Source: Pseudomonas putida (lineage in GTDB: Bacteria > Pseudomonadota > Gammaproteobacteria > Pseudomonadales > Pseudomonadaceae). From it: 64,000 bases of DNA. Every line of letters starts with the position of its first letter. Within the stretch, counting starts at the first letter, position 1. Below the pieces are notes generated by a model. It was given only the letters and a program-made list of their open reading frames with translations, did not search any database and had not been told where the DNA came from. This document shows, piece after piece, positions 27,460-36,651 of this stretch. The stretch is from positions 1 to 64,000 of the forward strand of contig NZ_JANHLC010000004.1 in the NCBI RefSeq assembly GCF_028682395.1, written 5' to 3'. The position numbers and the translations under genes are program-made.

Positions 27460-28485
27460 ATGCCTGTGCTCAAACATCTCAAACGCGTGGTCACCGACTG
27501 GTTTCTCTGCGGCATGCTGCTGGCGACTTTGCTGGCCTACCTGTTTCCCGGCTTTGGCAGCACCGGCGGCGGAATGCATGCCGAATGGGTAATCAATATC
27601 GGGGTGTTCCTGGTGTTCTTCCTCCATGGGATCAACCTGTCCAGCGAACAGATCGTCCACGGCCTGAAAAACTGGCGGCTGCACCTGATGGTGCAGGGCT
27701 TCACCTTTGTGGTGTTCCCGCTGATCTGGCTGCTGGGTAACCAGGTGCTGGGCTCGCACGTGCCGGCGCTGTTGATGCTCGGCTTCCTCTATCTGTGCGC
27801 ACTGCCTTCGACCATCTCTTCCTCGGTGGCCCTGACGGGCACCGCTGGGGGCAATGTGCCGGCGGCGATCCTCAATGCCAGTCTGTCGAGCGTACTGGGG
27901 ATTTTCCTCACGCCCTTGCTGGTCAGCCTGGTGGTCGGCACCGGTGCGGGCGGCATTGACCTGGGTTCGACCCTGCTCGACCTGTGCGCCATGCTGCTGT
28001 TACCGCTGGTAATGGGGCAGTTGCTGCGCCCCTGGTTCGGGAAGTTTTTCGGGCGCCACAAGCGCTACACCAATATCGTCGACAAGCTGGTGATCCTGCT
28101 GCTGGTCTACGCTGCGTTCTGCAACTCGATGGTCTCGGGCATGTGGCAACAGCAAGGTACGAGCGTGATCCTCAGCGCCTTTATCGGCAGCGCGATCCTG
28201 CTGGCGATCATCCTCTGGCTGACCACCCGCACAGCCCGCGCGCTGAAATTCGGCAACGCCGACGAGATTGCCGCAGTGTTCTGCGCCAGCAAGAAGTCCC
28301 TGGCGGCCGGCGCCCCCATGGCCGCCCTGATCTTCGGCAGCAACCCCGGGCTGGGGCTGATTCTGCTGCCGATCATGATCTACCACCCGTTGCAGTTGAT
28401 CGTCTGCTCGGTCATGGCCGAGCACTACGCCAACCGCAGCCGTCAGGCGACCACGCCGGCCAATGCGGCACTCAGCGCTCGATAA
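27460..28485 (+). CDS. SBF-like (bile acid:sodium symporter family) transporter
   Basis: A 341-residue inner-membrane protein with about 10 hydrophobic segments. It matches the SBF_like/YfeH group: FFLHGINLSSEQI near residue 50, LYLCALPSTISSSVALT near 108-124, and FCASKKSLAAGAP near 275-287 as the second crossover motif. The substrate of this group is not established. The last 14 bp overlap the end of the convergent thiolase gene. A divergent AraC gene is the probable regulator. Confidence 0.82.
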   Translation: MPVLKHLKRVVTDWFLCGMLLATLLAYLFPGFGSTGGGMHAEWVINIGVFLVFFLHGINLSSEQIVHGLKNWRLHLMVQGFTFVVFPLIWLLGNQVLGSHVPALLMLGFLYLCALPSTISSSVALTGTAGGNVPAAILNASLSSVLGIFLTPLLVSLVVGTGAGGIDLGSTLLDLCAMLLLPLVMGQLLRPWFGKFFGRHKRYTNIVDKLVILLLVYAAFCNSMVSGMWQQQGTSVILSAFIGSAILLAIILWLTTRTARALKFGNADEIAAVFCASKKSLAAGAPMAALIFGSNPGLGLILLPIMIYHPLQLIVCSVMAEHYANRSRQATTPANAALSAR

Positions 28486-29749
28486 TCGCCGTCACGCCCT
28501 GACCACCGGCGGCGCAGATCGAGATCAGGCCTCGGCCCTGCCCCGCCACATGGAGCAGCTTCGCCAGGTTGGCGACGATCCGCCCACCGGTGGCCGCAAA
28601 GGGATGGCCGGCGGCCAATGAGCTGCCTTTGACATTGAGCCGGCTGCGGTCGATCGACCCCAGCGCCCCGTCCAGGCCCAGGCGCGTGCGGCAGTACTCG
28701 GGGTCTTCCCAGGCCTTGAGCGTGCACAACACCTGGGCGGCAAAGGCTTCGTGAATCTCGTAATAGTCGAAGTCCTGCAGGCTCAGGCCATTGCGCGCCA
28801 GGAGCCGTGGTACGGCATAGGCCGGCGCCATCAGCAGGCCTTCCGCGCCGTTGACAAAATCCACCGCCGCCGCCTCGCCATCGCGCAGGTACGCCAGCAC
28901 GGGCAAACCGCGCGCCTTGGCCCATTCCTCGCTGCCCATCAGCACCAGGGAGGCGCCATCGGTCAACGGCGTCGAGTTGCCGGCGGTCAGGGTGCCCTTG
29001 TCGCTGCGCTCGAATACCGGTTTCAAGGCGGCCAGTTTTTCCAGGGTCAGGTCCGGGCGCAGGTTGTTGTCGCGGCTCAGGCCGAGGAACGGGGTGAGCA
29101 GATCGTCATGCCAGCCCTCGGCATAGGCCGCCGCCAGTTTCTGGTGGCTGGCCAGGGCCAGTTCGTCCTGTTCGGTGCGGGGGATGTTCCAGGTCTGGGC
29201 CATTAATTCACAGTGCTGGCCCATGGACAGGCCCGTGCGCGGCTCGCCATTGCGTGGCAGCTCAGGCTTCAAAAAGCCGGGGCGTAGCTGCAAAAGCAGC
29301 TTGAGTTTGTCGGGCAGGGTCTTGCTGCGGTTGACCTGTAACAACAGTTGGCGCAGATGCTCATTGACCCCAATCGGCGCGTCAGACGTGGTATCGACGC
29401 CACCGGCAATGCCACATTCGATCTGCCCGAGGGCGATCTTGTTGGCCACCAGCAACGCCGCTTCCAGGCCGGTGCCGCAGGCCTGCTGGATATCGTAGGC
29501 CGGGGTCTGGGCCGACAACCGCGAGCCGAGCACGCACTCGCGGGTCAGGTTGAAATCCCGGGAGTGCTTGAGCACCGCCCCGGCGACCACCTCACCCAGA
29601 CGCAGGCCATGCAGCTGGTAGCGCTCGATCAGGCCCTCCAGGGCCGCAGTCAGCATCGCCTGGTTGCTGGCCGTGGCATAGGGCCCGTTGGAGCGGGCGA
29701 AGGGAATGCGGTTACCACCGATAATCGCGACGCGACGCAACACACTCAT
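28472..29749 (-). CDS. Acetyl-CoA C-acyltransferase (FadI-like thiolase)
   Basis: A 425-residue thiolase. Its catalytic residues are the nucleophilic Cys in QQACGTGLEA (about residue 90), His in EIHEAF and a Cys in ICAAGGQG near the C-terminus. The length and sequence place it with FadI/trifunctional-type 3-ketoacyl-CoA thiolases rather than AtoB. The start at 29749 has GGAG 6-7 nt upstream. It diverges from the FabG/MaoC pair; together the three enzymes can interconvert acyl-CoA, 3-ketoacyl-CoA, R-3-hydroxyacyl-CoA and enoyl-CoA. The physiological direction is not readable here. Confidence 0.87.
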   Translation of the reverse strand: MSVLRRVAIIGGNRIPFARSNGPYATASNQAMLTAALEGLIERYQLHGLRLGEVVAGAVLKHSRDFNLTRECVLGSRLSAQTPAYDIQQACGTGLEAALLVANKIALGQIECGIAGGVDTTSDAPIGVNEHLRQLLLQVNRSKTLPDKLKLLLQLRPGFLKPELPRNGEPRTGLSMGQHCELMAQTWNIPRTEQDELALASHQKLAAAYAEGWHDDLLTPFLGLSRDNNLRPDLTLEKLAALKPVFERSDKGTLTAGNSTPLTDGASLVLMGSEEWAKARGLPVLAYLRDGEAAAVDFVNGAEGLLMAPAYAVPRLLARNGLSLQDFDYYEIHEAFAAQVLCTLKAWEDPEYCRTRLGLDGALGSIDRSRLNVKGSSLAAGHPFAATGGRIVANLAKLLHVAGQGRGLISICAAGGQGVTAIIER

Positions 29750-29869
29750 GAAAAGCTCCCTATATTTGACTGGCATGGCCCCACAAGCGTAGGCCTTATC
29801 CCGCGCAGCGAACGACTGTCGCTTCCTCGTGGTCAACCCCTTTGAACCCTGGTAGCCGGAGTGTGTTCC

Positions 29870-31222
29870 ATGTCTGACCGTTATATCGACTTTGCCAACT
29901 CAGGCCTGGGCCAGCGTCTGGTCGGCGCCCTCGGCCTGCCGGCACCCAGCCGCCTGGAGCGCTGGCAAGCCGGCCGGCTGCGGCCCGTCGACGGCGCCCT
30001 GCTGCTGGGCGGTGGCGTCCTGGCCGAACAGGTCGCCAGCTTTGCGCTGCGCCTGACCGACAGTGTCTATGGCTACGGCTCCGAGCCCCTGGCAGCGACC
30101 GCCTGGCTCCCCGGCCACGGGCCCAGGCTCAAGGCCGTGGTGTTCGATGCCGGCGAGTTGCGGAGCACCGAAGCCCTCAAGCAACTGCGCGAATTTTTCC
30201 AGCCGCTGCTCAAGCACCTCGACCACTGCGCCCATCTGGTGATCCTTGGCCGCGCCCCGGAGTCACTTGACGAGCCGTTCGCCGCCAGCACCCAGCGCGC
30301 CCTGGAAGGCTTCAGTCGCTCGCTGGCCAAGGAGCTGCGCAACGGTGCCACCCTGCAATTGCTCTATGTCGGCACTGGCGCCGAAGCCCAGCTGGAAGGC
30401 GCGCTGCGGTTTTTCCTTTCCCCCAAAAGTGCCTTCGTCAGCGGCCAGGTCCTGCGCCTGCAAGCCTGCGACACCCAGGTAGCGGACTGGACCCGCCCCC
30501 TGGCCGGGCGCAAGGCCCTGGTGACCGGGGCCGCACGCGGCATTGGCGCGGCCATTGCCGAGACCCTGGCCCGCGACGGCGCCCAGGTCTTGCTGCTCGA
30601 CGTGCCCCAGGCCAGCGCCGAGCTCGATGCCCTGGCGGCCCGCCTGGGCGGGCGCAGCATCGCCCTGGATATCTGCGCCGATGAAGCGCCAGCGCAGTTG
30701 CTCGAATGCCTGCCGGACGGCGTCGATATCGTCGTGCACAACGCCGGCATCACCCGCGACAAGACCCTCGCCAACATGACCCCGGACTTCTGGGACGCCG
30801 TGCTCGCGGTCAATCTCAAGGCGCCGCAGGTGTTGACCCAGGCCCTGCTCGACAGTGGCACCCTGCACGACCACGGTCGGGTGATCCTGCTGGCCTCCAT
30901 CAGCGGGATCGCCGGCAACCGCGGGCAGACCAACTATGCCGCCAGCAAGGCCGGGCTGATCGGCCTGGCCCAGGCCTGGGCACCCTTGCTGCATGGCCGA
31001 GGGATCAGTATCAATGCCGTGGCACCGGGTTTTATCGAAACCCGGATGACCGCCGCCGTACCCTTTGCCTTGCGCGAGGCGGGGCGGCGCATGAGTTCCC
31101 TGGGCCAGGGCGGCCTGCCCCAGGATGTCGCCGAGGCCGTGGCCTGGCTGGCCCAGCCGGGTTCGGGCGCAGTCAGCGGCCAGGCCTTGCGCGTGTGCGG
31201 GCAAAGCCTGCTGGGAGCCTGA
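29870..31222 (+). CDS. High-molecular-weight 3-oxoacyl-ACP/CoA reductase (FabG4 type)
   Basis: A 450-residue two-domain SDR. The N-terminal flavodoxin-like half (1-205) lacks a nucleotide motif. The C-terminal catalytic SDR domain (about 208-450) has VTGAARGIGAAIAE, HNAGITRD, a catalytic Ser in LASISG and NYAASKAG (YxxxK). This architecture matches mycobacterial FabG4, which prefers NADH and CoA thioesters. The start at 29870 follows GGAG by 8 nt. The MaoC gene begins 2 bp after the stop, so reductase and hydratase are co-expressed. Confidence 0.87.
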   Translation: MSDRYIDFANSGLGQRLVGALGLPAPSRLERWQAGRLRPVDGALLLGGGVLAEQVASFALRLTDSVYGYGSEPLAATAWLPGHGPRLKAVVFDAGELRSTEALKQLREFFQPLLKHLDHCAHLVILGRAPESLDEPFAASTQRALEGFSRSLAKELRNGATLQLLYVGTGAEAQLEGALRFFLSPKSAFVSGQVLRLQACDTQVADWTRPLAGRKALVTGAARGIGAAIAETLARDGAQVLLLDVPQASAELDALAARLGGRSIALDICADEAPAQLLECLPDGVDIVVHNAGITRDKTLANMTPDFWDAVLAVNLKAPQVLTQALLDSGTLHDHGRVILLASISGIAGNRGQTNYAASKAGLIGLAQAWAPLLHGRGISINAVAPGFIETRMTAAVPFALREAGRRMSSLGQGGLPQDVAEAVAWLAQPGSGAVSGQALRVCGQSLLGA

Positions 31223-31224
31223 CC

Positions 31225-32079
31225 ATGAACATGCAGTGGCAAGAACTGGACAGTCCACCCCCACTGCCCGGCCTGTATCGGCGGGCCGCGCTGCGCCGCC
31301 ACATCAGCGGCACAGACCTGCCCCACAGCGGCCTGCGCTGCTGGGTCGATATCGAGCCCGGGCGGCTGGCTGCCTACCGCGCCGTTTGCGGTTTCAGCGA
31401 CAGCCCGCTGCTGCCGCCCACTTACCCACACATCCTGGCCTTCCCCCTGCAAATGCAACTGCTCACGGCGTCGGCGTTCCCCTTCCCGCTGCTGGGCCTG
31501 ATCCATCTGAGTAACAGCATCAGCGTCCTGCGCCCTCTGGGTGGCCTGGGCCGCCTGCACGTCGGCGTCTCGGTGGAAAACCTGCAACCCCATGCCAAAG
31601 GCGCGACATTCGACCTGATCACCCAGGCCGACGATCAACTTGGCCCGCTCTGGCAGGCACGCAGCCGCCTGCTCTGCCGTGGCGTGGCGCTCCCCGGCAC
31701 GCCGCTTGAGCCGAGCGCGGCCAGCGCGGCGGCCTTGAGCGAGCTGACCCACTGGCCGGCGCCGGCCGGTATCGGTCGACGCTATGCCCGGGTGTCCGGC
31801 GACTACAATCCGATCCACCTGAGCGGCATCAGCGCCCAGCTGTTCGGTTTCCCCCAGGCGATAGCCCACGGGCTATGGAACAAAGCCCGAACCCTGGCCG
31901 CCCTGGCCGAGCATCTGCCGGCGGCCAATCTCGAGATCGCCGTGGACTTTCACAAACCGGTGCGCCTGCCCAGCGAAGTCATCCTCCACAGCAGCGCCCC
32001 CGGCTCCAGCGGCGAGCTGCGCCTGGCAGGCAGCGGCGGCCTGGAACACATGCACGGCCAATGGCGGTCGGTGGGCTGA
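31225..32079 (+). CDS. MaoC-like R-specific enoyl-CoA hydratase/dehydratase
   Basis: A 284-residue double-hotdog protein. The C-terminal half contains the hydratase-2 motif with catalytic Asp and His (VSGDYNPIHLS) followed by AIAHGLW. The N-terminal half (1-150) is a degenerate hotdog, as in fungal and actinobacterial MaoC-type dehydratases. It would hydrate enoyl-CoA to R-3-hydroxyacyl-CoA, or reverse, feeding or using the FabG4-type product. The start is 2 bp after the reductase stop, with GGGAG upstream. Confidence 0.83.
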   Translation: MNMQWQELDSPPPLPGLYRRAALRRHISGTDLPHSGLRCWVDIEPGRLAAYRAVCGFSDSPLLPPTYPHILAFPLQMQLLTASAFPFPLLGLIHLSNSISVLRPLGGLGRLHVGVSVENLQPHAKGATFDLITQADDQLGPLWQARSRLLCRGVALPGTPLEPSAASAAALSELTHWPAPAGIGRRYARVSGDYNPIHLSGISAQLFGFPQAIAHGLWNKARTLAALAEHLPAANLEIAVDFHKPVRLPSEVILHSSAPGSSGELRLAGSGGLEHMHGQWRSVG

Positions 32080-32144
32080 ACGCACGCGGGTGTCTTGCGT
32101 CGCCCGCCAATCCCCCTGAAGCTACGCACCTTCAGGAGACCCCC

Positions 32145-32450
32145 ATGAACCTCGACGAATTGACCCAACGCCTGCATCGCATCCGCGACCAGAATGCCTG
32201 GCGCCCCTTCCACAGCCCGAAAAACCTGGCGATGGCCGCCAGCGTGGAAATGGCCGAACTGGTGGAAATATTCCAGTGGCTGACCGAAGACCAGTCGCGC
32301 CAACTGCCAGCGGACAAGCTGGCCCACGCCGGCCAGGAAGTCGGCGATATCGTGCTCTACCTGTTGCTGCTGTGCAGCGAATTGGGGCTGGATATGGAGC
32401 AGGTGGTGCGCAGCAAACTGGCCGACAGCGAACGGCGTTTCCAACCATGA
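32145..32450 (+). CDS. MazG-like nucleotide pyrophosphohydrolase
   Basis: A 101-residue all-alpha NTP pyrophosphatase of the MazG-like/RS21-C6 group. The metal-binding residues follow the EXXE...EXXD pattern: EMAELVE near residue 31 and EVGDIVLY near 65. Members hydrolyse (d)NTPs such as dCTP or modified nucleotides for pool sanitation. CAGGAG precedes the ATG. The stop overlaps cmoM as ATGA, so the two are co-translated. Confidence 0.87.
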   Translation: MNLDELTQRLHRIRDQNAWRPFHSPKNLAMAASVEMAELVEIFQWLTEDQSRQLPADKLAHAGQEVGDIVLYLLLLCSELGLDMEQVVRSKLADSERRFQP

Positions 32451-33196
32451 GCGACCGTCATTTCGATCAATTGGCCACGCGCTTCGCCGAAAAAATCTAC
32501 GGTGGGGCCAAAGGCGCGATCCGCCTCGCGGTGCTCCAGGCCGACCTGGCCGAGAGCCTGCCCGAGCGGCCCTTGCGCGTGCTCGATATCGGCGCGGGGC
32601 TGGGACACATGTCCCTGTGGCTGGCCGAACGTGGCCACCAGGTGACACTCGCCGAACCCGCCGAACCCATGCTCGAAGGCGCCCGCCAGCGCTTTGCCGA
32701 CGCCGGCCAGAGCGCGACCTTTATCCAGGCGCCCTGGCAGGAACTGCTGGGCCAGCTCACCGAACCTTATGACCTGGTGCTCTGCCATGCCGTGCTCGAA
32801 TGGCTGGCCGAGCCCCACGCGATCCTGCCGGTGCTGCACCAGTTGACGGGCAAGGACGGCTGGCTGTCACTGGCGTTCTACAACCGCGATGCGCTCATCT
32901 ACCGCAATTTGCTCAAGGGGCACTTTCGCAAGATGCGCAAGAACGACATGGCCGGCGAAAAACAGAGCCTGACGCCGCAACAACCGCTTGATCCGCGCGA
33001 ATTGGCAGCGCAACTTGAAGGCCTCTGGCGAGTCGAAAGTCAGAGTGGCGTCAGGGTGTTCCACGACTACATGCCGGTGGAGTTCCAGGCCCGTGCCGAA
33101 CTGCTCGACCTGCTGGAAATGGAGCTGGCCCATCGTCGTCACCCAAGCTTTGCGGGACTGGGGCGTTACCTGCACTGGATCTGCCGCCCGGTCTAA
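32447..33196 (+). CDS. cmoM: tRNA 5-carboxymethoxyuridine methyltransferase CmoM
   Basis: A 249-residue class I SAM methyltransferase. Motif I is VLDIGAGLGHMS (about 45-56), the acidic end of beta-2 lies in VTLAEPAEPML, and motif IV is DLVLCHAVLEWL. The N-terminus MSDRHFDQLATRFAEKIYG and the tail GVRVFHDY closely follow E. coli CmoM (formerly SmtA), which methylates cmo5U34 to mcmo5U34 in tRNAs. It is coupled to the MazG-like gene. The assignment rests on whole-length similarity recalled from E. coli. Confidence 0.88.
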   Translation: MSDRHFDQLATRFAEKIYGGAKGAIRLAVLQADLAESLPERPLRVLDIGAGLGHMSLWLAERGHQVTLAEPAEPMLEGARQRFADAGQSATFIQAPWQELLGQLTEPYDLVLCHAVLEWLAEPHAILPVLHQLTGKDGWLSLAFYNRDALIYRNLLKGHFRKMRKNDMAGEKQSLTPQQPLDPRELAAQLEGLWRVESQSGVRVFHDYMPVEFQARAELLDLLEMELAHRRHPSFAGLGRYLHWICRPV

Positions 33197-33220
33197 GCAA
33201 CGCCGTACTCGGAGGATCGA

Positions 33221-33844
33221 ATGAAGCGTCGTTTTGCGTTCATCGCACTGGGCCTGCTACTGGGCCTGGGCGGGTGTCAGGGCAGCAACCCCTACACGGC
33301 CGAATCCAGGCCCATGCCCCCGGCACCGCCGGAAGCGGCCCGCACGCTCGACCTCAGCGCCTATCCGGCGCCGGTCCGCGACTATGGCCGCTACCGCAGC
33401 TGGGCCTGGCTCGACAACCGGCTGCCGGCCGGCAGCGCCTGGGCCGACTCCGCCCAGGTGGCCGATGCCGTGGGCAATGCCCTGGACCAACGCGGCCTGC
33501 GCCCGGCCCTGCCCAATCGGCCGGCCGATTTGCGCGTCAGTGCCGACCTGCACCTGGAAAAACGCCTGCGCCAGGAGCGCGACGACTATCCTTATACCGG
33601 AGCCTATGGCGGTTACGGCGGCGGCCCATGGGGCAATCGCTATGGCGCCTACGCCAGTGTCCCGCTGGTACGCACCTACGAGGTTGAAGTGGTGGTGGTA
33701 CGCATCCATCTATTCGATGGGCAAAGCGGCCAGGCGGTCTGGAGCGCCACTGCCGAGACCAGCAGCAAGGGCAGCCTGTCCGAACGCGCCGATGCCCTGC
33801 GCAAGGCGCTGGAGCGCGCGTTATCGGCCTATCCGCCCAACTAG
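33221..33844 (+). CDS. DUF4136-type lipoprotein A
   Basis: A 207-residue lipoprotein. The signal peptide ends in the lipobox LGGC with Cys19. The mature part follows the DUF4136 pattern: SWAWLDNR near the start, [10 protein letters not shown] in the middle and a C-terminal [13 protein letters not shown] Gly/Tyr-rich loop ([14 protein letters not shown]) sits in the centre. It is paired with a second DUF4136 lipoprotein 27 bp downstream; both are probably outer-membrane anchored. The function of the family is unknown. Confidence 0.85.
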   Translation: MKRRFAFIALGLLLGLGGCQGSNPYTAESRPMPPAPPEAARTLDLSAYPAPVRDYGRYRSWAWLDNRLPAGSAWADSAQVADAVGNALDQRGLRPALPNRPADLRVSADLHLEKRLRQERDDYPYTGAYGGYGGGPWGNRYGAYASVPLVRTYEVEVVVVRIHLFDGQSGQAVWSATAETSSKGSLSERADALRKALERALSAYPPN

Positions 33845-33871
33845 ATTCAAGTGTTTCAAAGGAGTACATCT

Positions 33872-34423
33872 ATGTTCCGTTCGCTCGCTGTACTGGCCAT
33901 GGCCCTGTTGCTCGCAGCTTGCCAGACCACCCAGGTGAACCATGACTTCGACGCCAGCCGCGATTTTGCCAGCTACCGCAGTTGGAGCTGGAAAGACCCG
34001 GCACTGCGCTACAGCCCCGACGACCCACGGATCAAGAGCGACCTGACCGAACAGCGCATCCGCCAGGCCGTCGCCGACCAGTTGGACCAGCGCGGCCTGC
34101 GCCCCGCAACGGGCAAGGCGGATCTGCAGGTCCAGGCGTATCTGATTGTCGAAGACCGCCAGCAGCAGGTCAGCACCAACTACGGCGGCGCCTGGGGTGG
34201 TCCGTGGAATGGCTACTGGGGCGGGCCGATGTACAACGAAACCCGCAGCATCGACTACAAGGTCGCGACCATCCAGATCGACCTGCATGACGGCAAGGAC
34301 GGCAAGCTGGTCTGGCGCGGCAGTGCCGAACAGGTCCTCAACAATGCCCCTGGCCCGAACGAACGCAGCGCGGCAATCCGCGCCACGGTGGCCAAGGTCC
34401 TGGCCAATTATCCACCGCGTTGA
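33872..34423 (+). CDS. DUF4136-type lipoprotein B
   Basis: A 183-residue lipoprotein with lipobox LAAC at Cys17 and a DUF4136 body ([32 protein letters not shown]). Like its upstream neighbour it has a Gly/Trp/Tyr-rich loop (GGAWGGPWNGYWGG). The two are clear paralogues in tandem and look like one operon. AAGGAG precedes the start by 8 nt. Expression ends at the hairpin immediately downstream. Confidence 0.87.
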   Translation: MFRSLAVLAMALLLAACQTTQVNHDFDASRDFASYRSWSWKDPALRYSPDDPRIKSDLTEQRIRQAVADQLDQRGLRPATGKADLQVQAYLIVEDRQQQVSTNYGGAWGGPWNGYWGGPMYNETRSIDYKVATIQIDLHDGKDGKLVWRGSAEQVLNNAPGPNERSAAIRATVAKVLANYPPR

Positions 34424-34431
34424 GCGTCTCT

Positions 34432-34464
34432 CGGGCGGCAACAGCGCGTAGCCGTTGCCGCCCG
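34432..34464 (+). terminator. GC-rich hairpin after the lipoprotein pair (REP-like)
   Basis: Perfect 11-bp arms CGGGCGGCAAC / GTTGCCGCCCG surround an 11-nt loop. It starts 9 bp after the stop of lipoprotein B. There is no T-run. The arms resemble the GTAGC-GCTGCCG class of Pseudomonas REP sequences, so it may be a REP acting as a transcript end. Confidence 0.5.
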
Positions 34465-34692
34465 GCGACATCCGAGTACGCTGCGCGGGCAAAGCCGCCT
34501 CGCGCAGTGAGGCATCGCGCAAACACCGAGCTACGACAGCAACGGTTTTAGCCACGCCTTGCAGCGTAGCGCCCGCCACTCCGTCAGTCGGCTGCCCCGC
34601 CCCTGGCTCTGCCGCCGCTTCCAGCCTTGTCTACACTGCTCTGCAACCATGGAGAGAATGCGCTCGGCAATGCGCCGGCAAAGGAGTGCTCG

Positions 34693-36651
34693 ATGTCTCC
34701 CCCGCTCCACTCAAGGCTCCCTTCAAGACAGCCGAACCTGCCCTCCCGGCAACGCGGCGCCATCGGCCTGATCGCGGCCGTCACCCTGGGCTTTTCGTTG
34801 CTGTTTCTGCTGCTGGTGGTCGACAGCGGCCGGCTCTACATGGAGAAGCGCAAGCTGCAACGCATCGCCGATACCGCCGCGCTGGAGGCCGTCAGCCGCA
34901 AGGGCACCTGCGTCGCACCGGCATTGACAGCCACCGCCTATGCCACCCAGAGCGCCACCCGCAACGGCTTTACCGTCACCAGCAACAGCCCACTGACCGT
35001 CGCCTGCGGCAGCCTGGTGACCGGCAGCGACAACCTGCGCACCCTGGCCGTCGACCCGAGTAAATCGAGCGCGGTCAGGGTCATCGTCAGCCGCCCGGTG
35101 GTCACCAGCGTAGCGGCAGGCGTGGCCGCATTGTTCGCGGGCGGCACTCCCAGCCTCAATACCCGCCTGACCGCCACCGCCGTGGCCGCCGCCCCGGCGC
35201 CCTTGCTTGCCCAGTTGAGTATTCGCAGTACGGTGGCCGACGTCAGTTTGCTCAATCCCCTTTTCACCGCCTTCCTGGGCAGTTCAGTTAATTTGAGCGT
35301 CGCCAACTGGAACAGCCTGCTGGCCACCAATGTCAGCCTGCTGAATTTTCTGGATCAGTTGGCAATCAAGTTGCAGGTCCAGGCCGGTAACTACACGCAA
35401 TTGCTCACCACCAATGCAACCATCGGCGATCTGATCACTACAGTGGCCACGGTGGCCCAAGCCAATGGCCCCAGCGTCGATCTAACGAACGCACTGACCG
35501 GCCTCAAGCTCGCAGCGATCAATCCTGCCGCTCTGAACCTGGGAGACATCCTGAAGCTACAGACCGGTACGCAATCTGCCGGGCTTGATACCCAGGTGAA
35601 CCTCTTCCAGTTGATCGAGGGCTTTGTGCAGCTCTCCAACAACAAAAGCTCCGTCGCCGCCAGTTTGCCGATCACGGTCCCGATTGCGGGGCTAACCCTG
35701 ACAACGCAAGTAAAGGTCACCGAGCCACCGCAACTCTCGATGATCGGCAACCCGCTACTGGCCCAGCAGGCTCCCCAGGGGCCCAATCAAATCTATGTGA
35801 GAACCGCACAGGTAAGAACACTGATTTCACTGAATCTGGGTATAGTCGGTACTCTCCTGACTTCGCTCAACACCTTGCTCTCACCCATTATTGGCCTGCT
35901 CAATACCGCATTGAGCCTGGACGTTGGTTGCGTACTGGGAGGGCAGTGCGTTAAAACCGACCTACTACTATTTCCCAATGGCACAAACCTCGATATCAGC
36001 CTGGAGGCTGGCCGGGGGAGCAGTTATGTAACCGGCTACACTTGCGTCAGCGACACCAATAAGAGTCTCTCGATCAGCGCGACCACCTCGGTGGCCAATC
36101 TCATGATTGGTCGTGTTACCTCAGCGAACTGGCTCTCCTCCACTTCTCCCCTTACCGTGGCGCCCCTGCCTTTGATAGATATCGGATCTCGAGTCTGCAA
36201 TGGTCTATTTGGCAGTTGCGGTGCACGCACGTCCTACACTGGGGGCGGAACCGACTTGATGATCAATAGCTCCGTACTGGCAACAACCGCAACCAATACC
36301 TTTATCAACCCACCCAATATCGGGCAGCAGTACACCCCGGCCTACCCCCCATTCGTACTGACTGCCAGCGGCGCACTGGCCAGCATGAAAGGCACAGTGA
36401 GCGGTATTTCGCTCATCCAGCACGCACCGACGCTCAACCCCGGAATTCTGGGCGTTTTGCTCAATACGCTGACAGGTCTGCTTTCACAAGCGGTCACCTT
36501 GCTTTCAAGCACTCTCAGCGGAATATTGAGCCCACTGCTGGATACGCTAATCGACAACCTTCTTGTCGCCCTGGGTATCGAGGTGGGGAAAATCCAGGTC
36601 GACGCCAACCTCAGTTGCGGCCAGCCCGGTCTCGCCTATCTGGTGATCTAA
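34693..36651 (+). CDS. tadG: TadG-like Tad pilus protein
   Basis: A 652-residue protein with a single N-terminal hydrophobic segment after RQRGAIGLIAAVTLGF, then VVDSGRLYMEKRKLQRIADTAALEA, the signature of the Tad/TadG N-terminal domain. The remainder is a large exported region of low-complexity beta-rich, Leu/Thr/Asn-rich sequence. TadG-type minor components anchor or assemble the Flp pilus. The start at 34693 has AAGGAG. The gene is convergent with pprA and overlaps its stop by 4 bp. Codons in the last third are visibly less GC-rich than elsewhere. In P. aeruginosa tadG adjoins the tadD side; here it is at the other end of the locus. Confidence 0.78.
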   Translation: MSPPLHSRLPSRQPNLPSRQRGAIGLIAAVTLGFSLLFLLLVVDSGRLYMEKRKLQRIADTAALEAVSRKGTCVAPALTATAYATQSATRNGFTVTSNSPLTVACGSLVTGSDNLRTLAVDPSKSSAVRVIVSRPVVTSVAAGVAALFAGGTPSLNTRLTATAVAAAPAPLLAQLSIRSTVADVSLLNPLFTAFLGSSVNLSVANWNSLLATNVSLLNFLDQLAIKLQVQAGNYTQLLTTNATIGDLITTVATVAQANGPSVDLTNALTGLKLAAINPAALNLGDILKLQTGTQSAGLDTQVNLFQLIEGFVQLSNNKSSVAASLPITVPIAGLTLTTQVKVTEPPQLSMIGNPLLAQQAPQGPNQIYVRTAQVRTLISLNLGIVGTLLTSLNTLLSPIIGLLNTALSLDVGCVLGGQCVKTDLLLFPNGTNLDISLEAGRGSSYVTGYTCVSDTNKSLSISATTSVANLMIGRVTSANWLSSTSPLTVAPLPLIDIGSRVCNGLFGSCGARTSYTGGGTDLMINSSVLATTATNTFINPPNIGQQYTPAYPPFVLTASGALASMKGTVSGISLIQHAPTLNPGILGVLLNTLTGLLSQAVTLLSSTLSGILSPLLDTLIDNLLVALGIEVGKIQVDANLSCGQPGLAYLVI

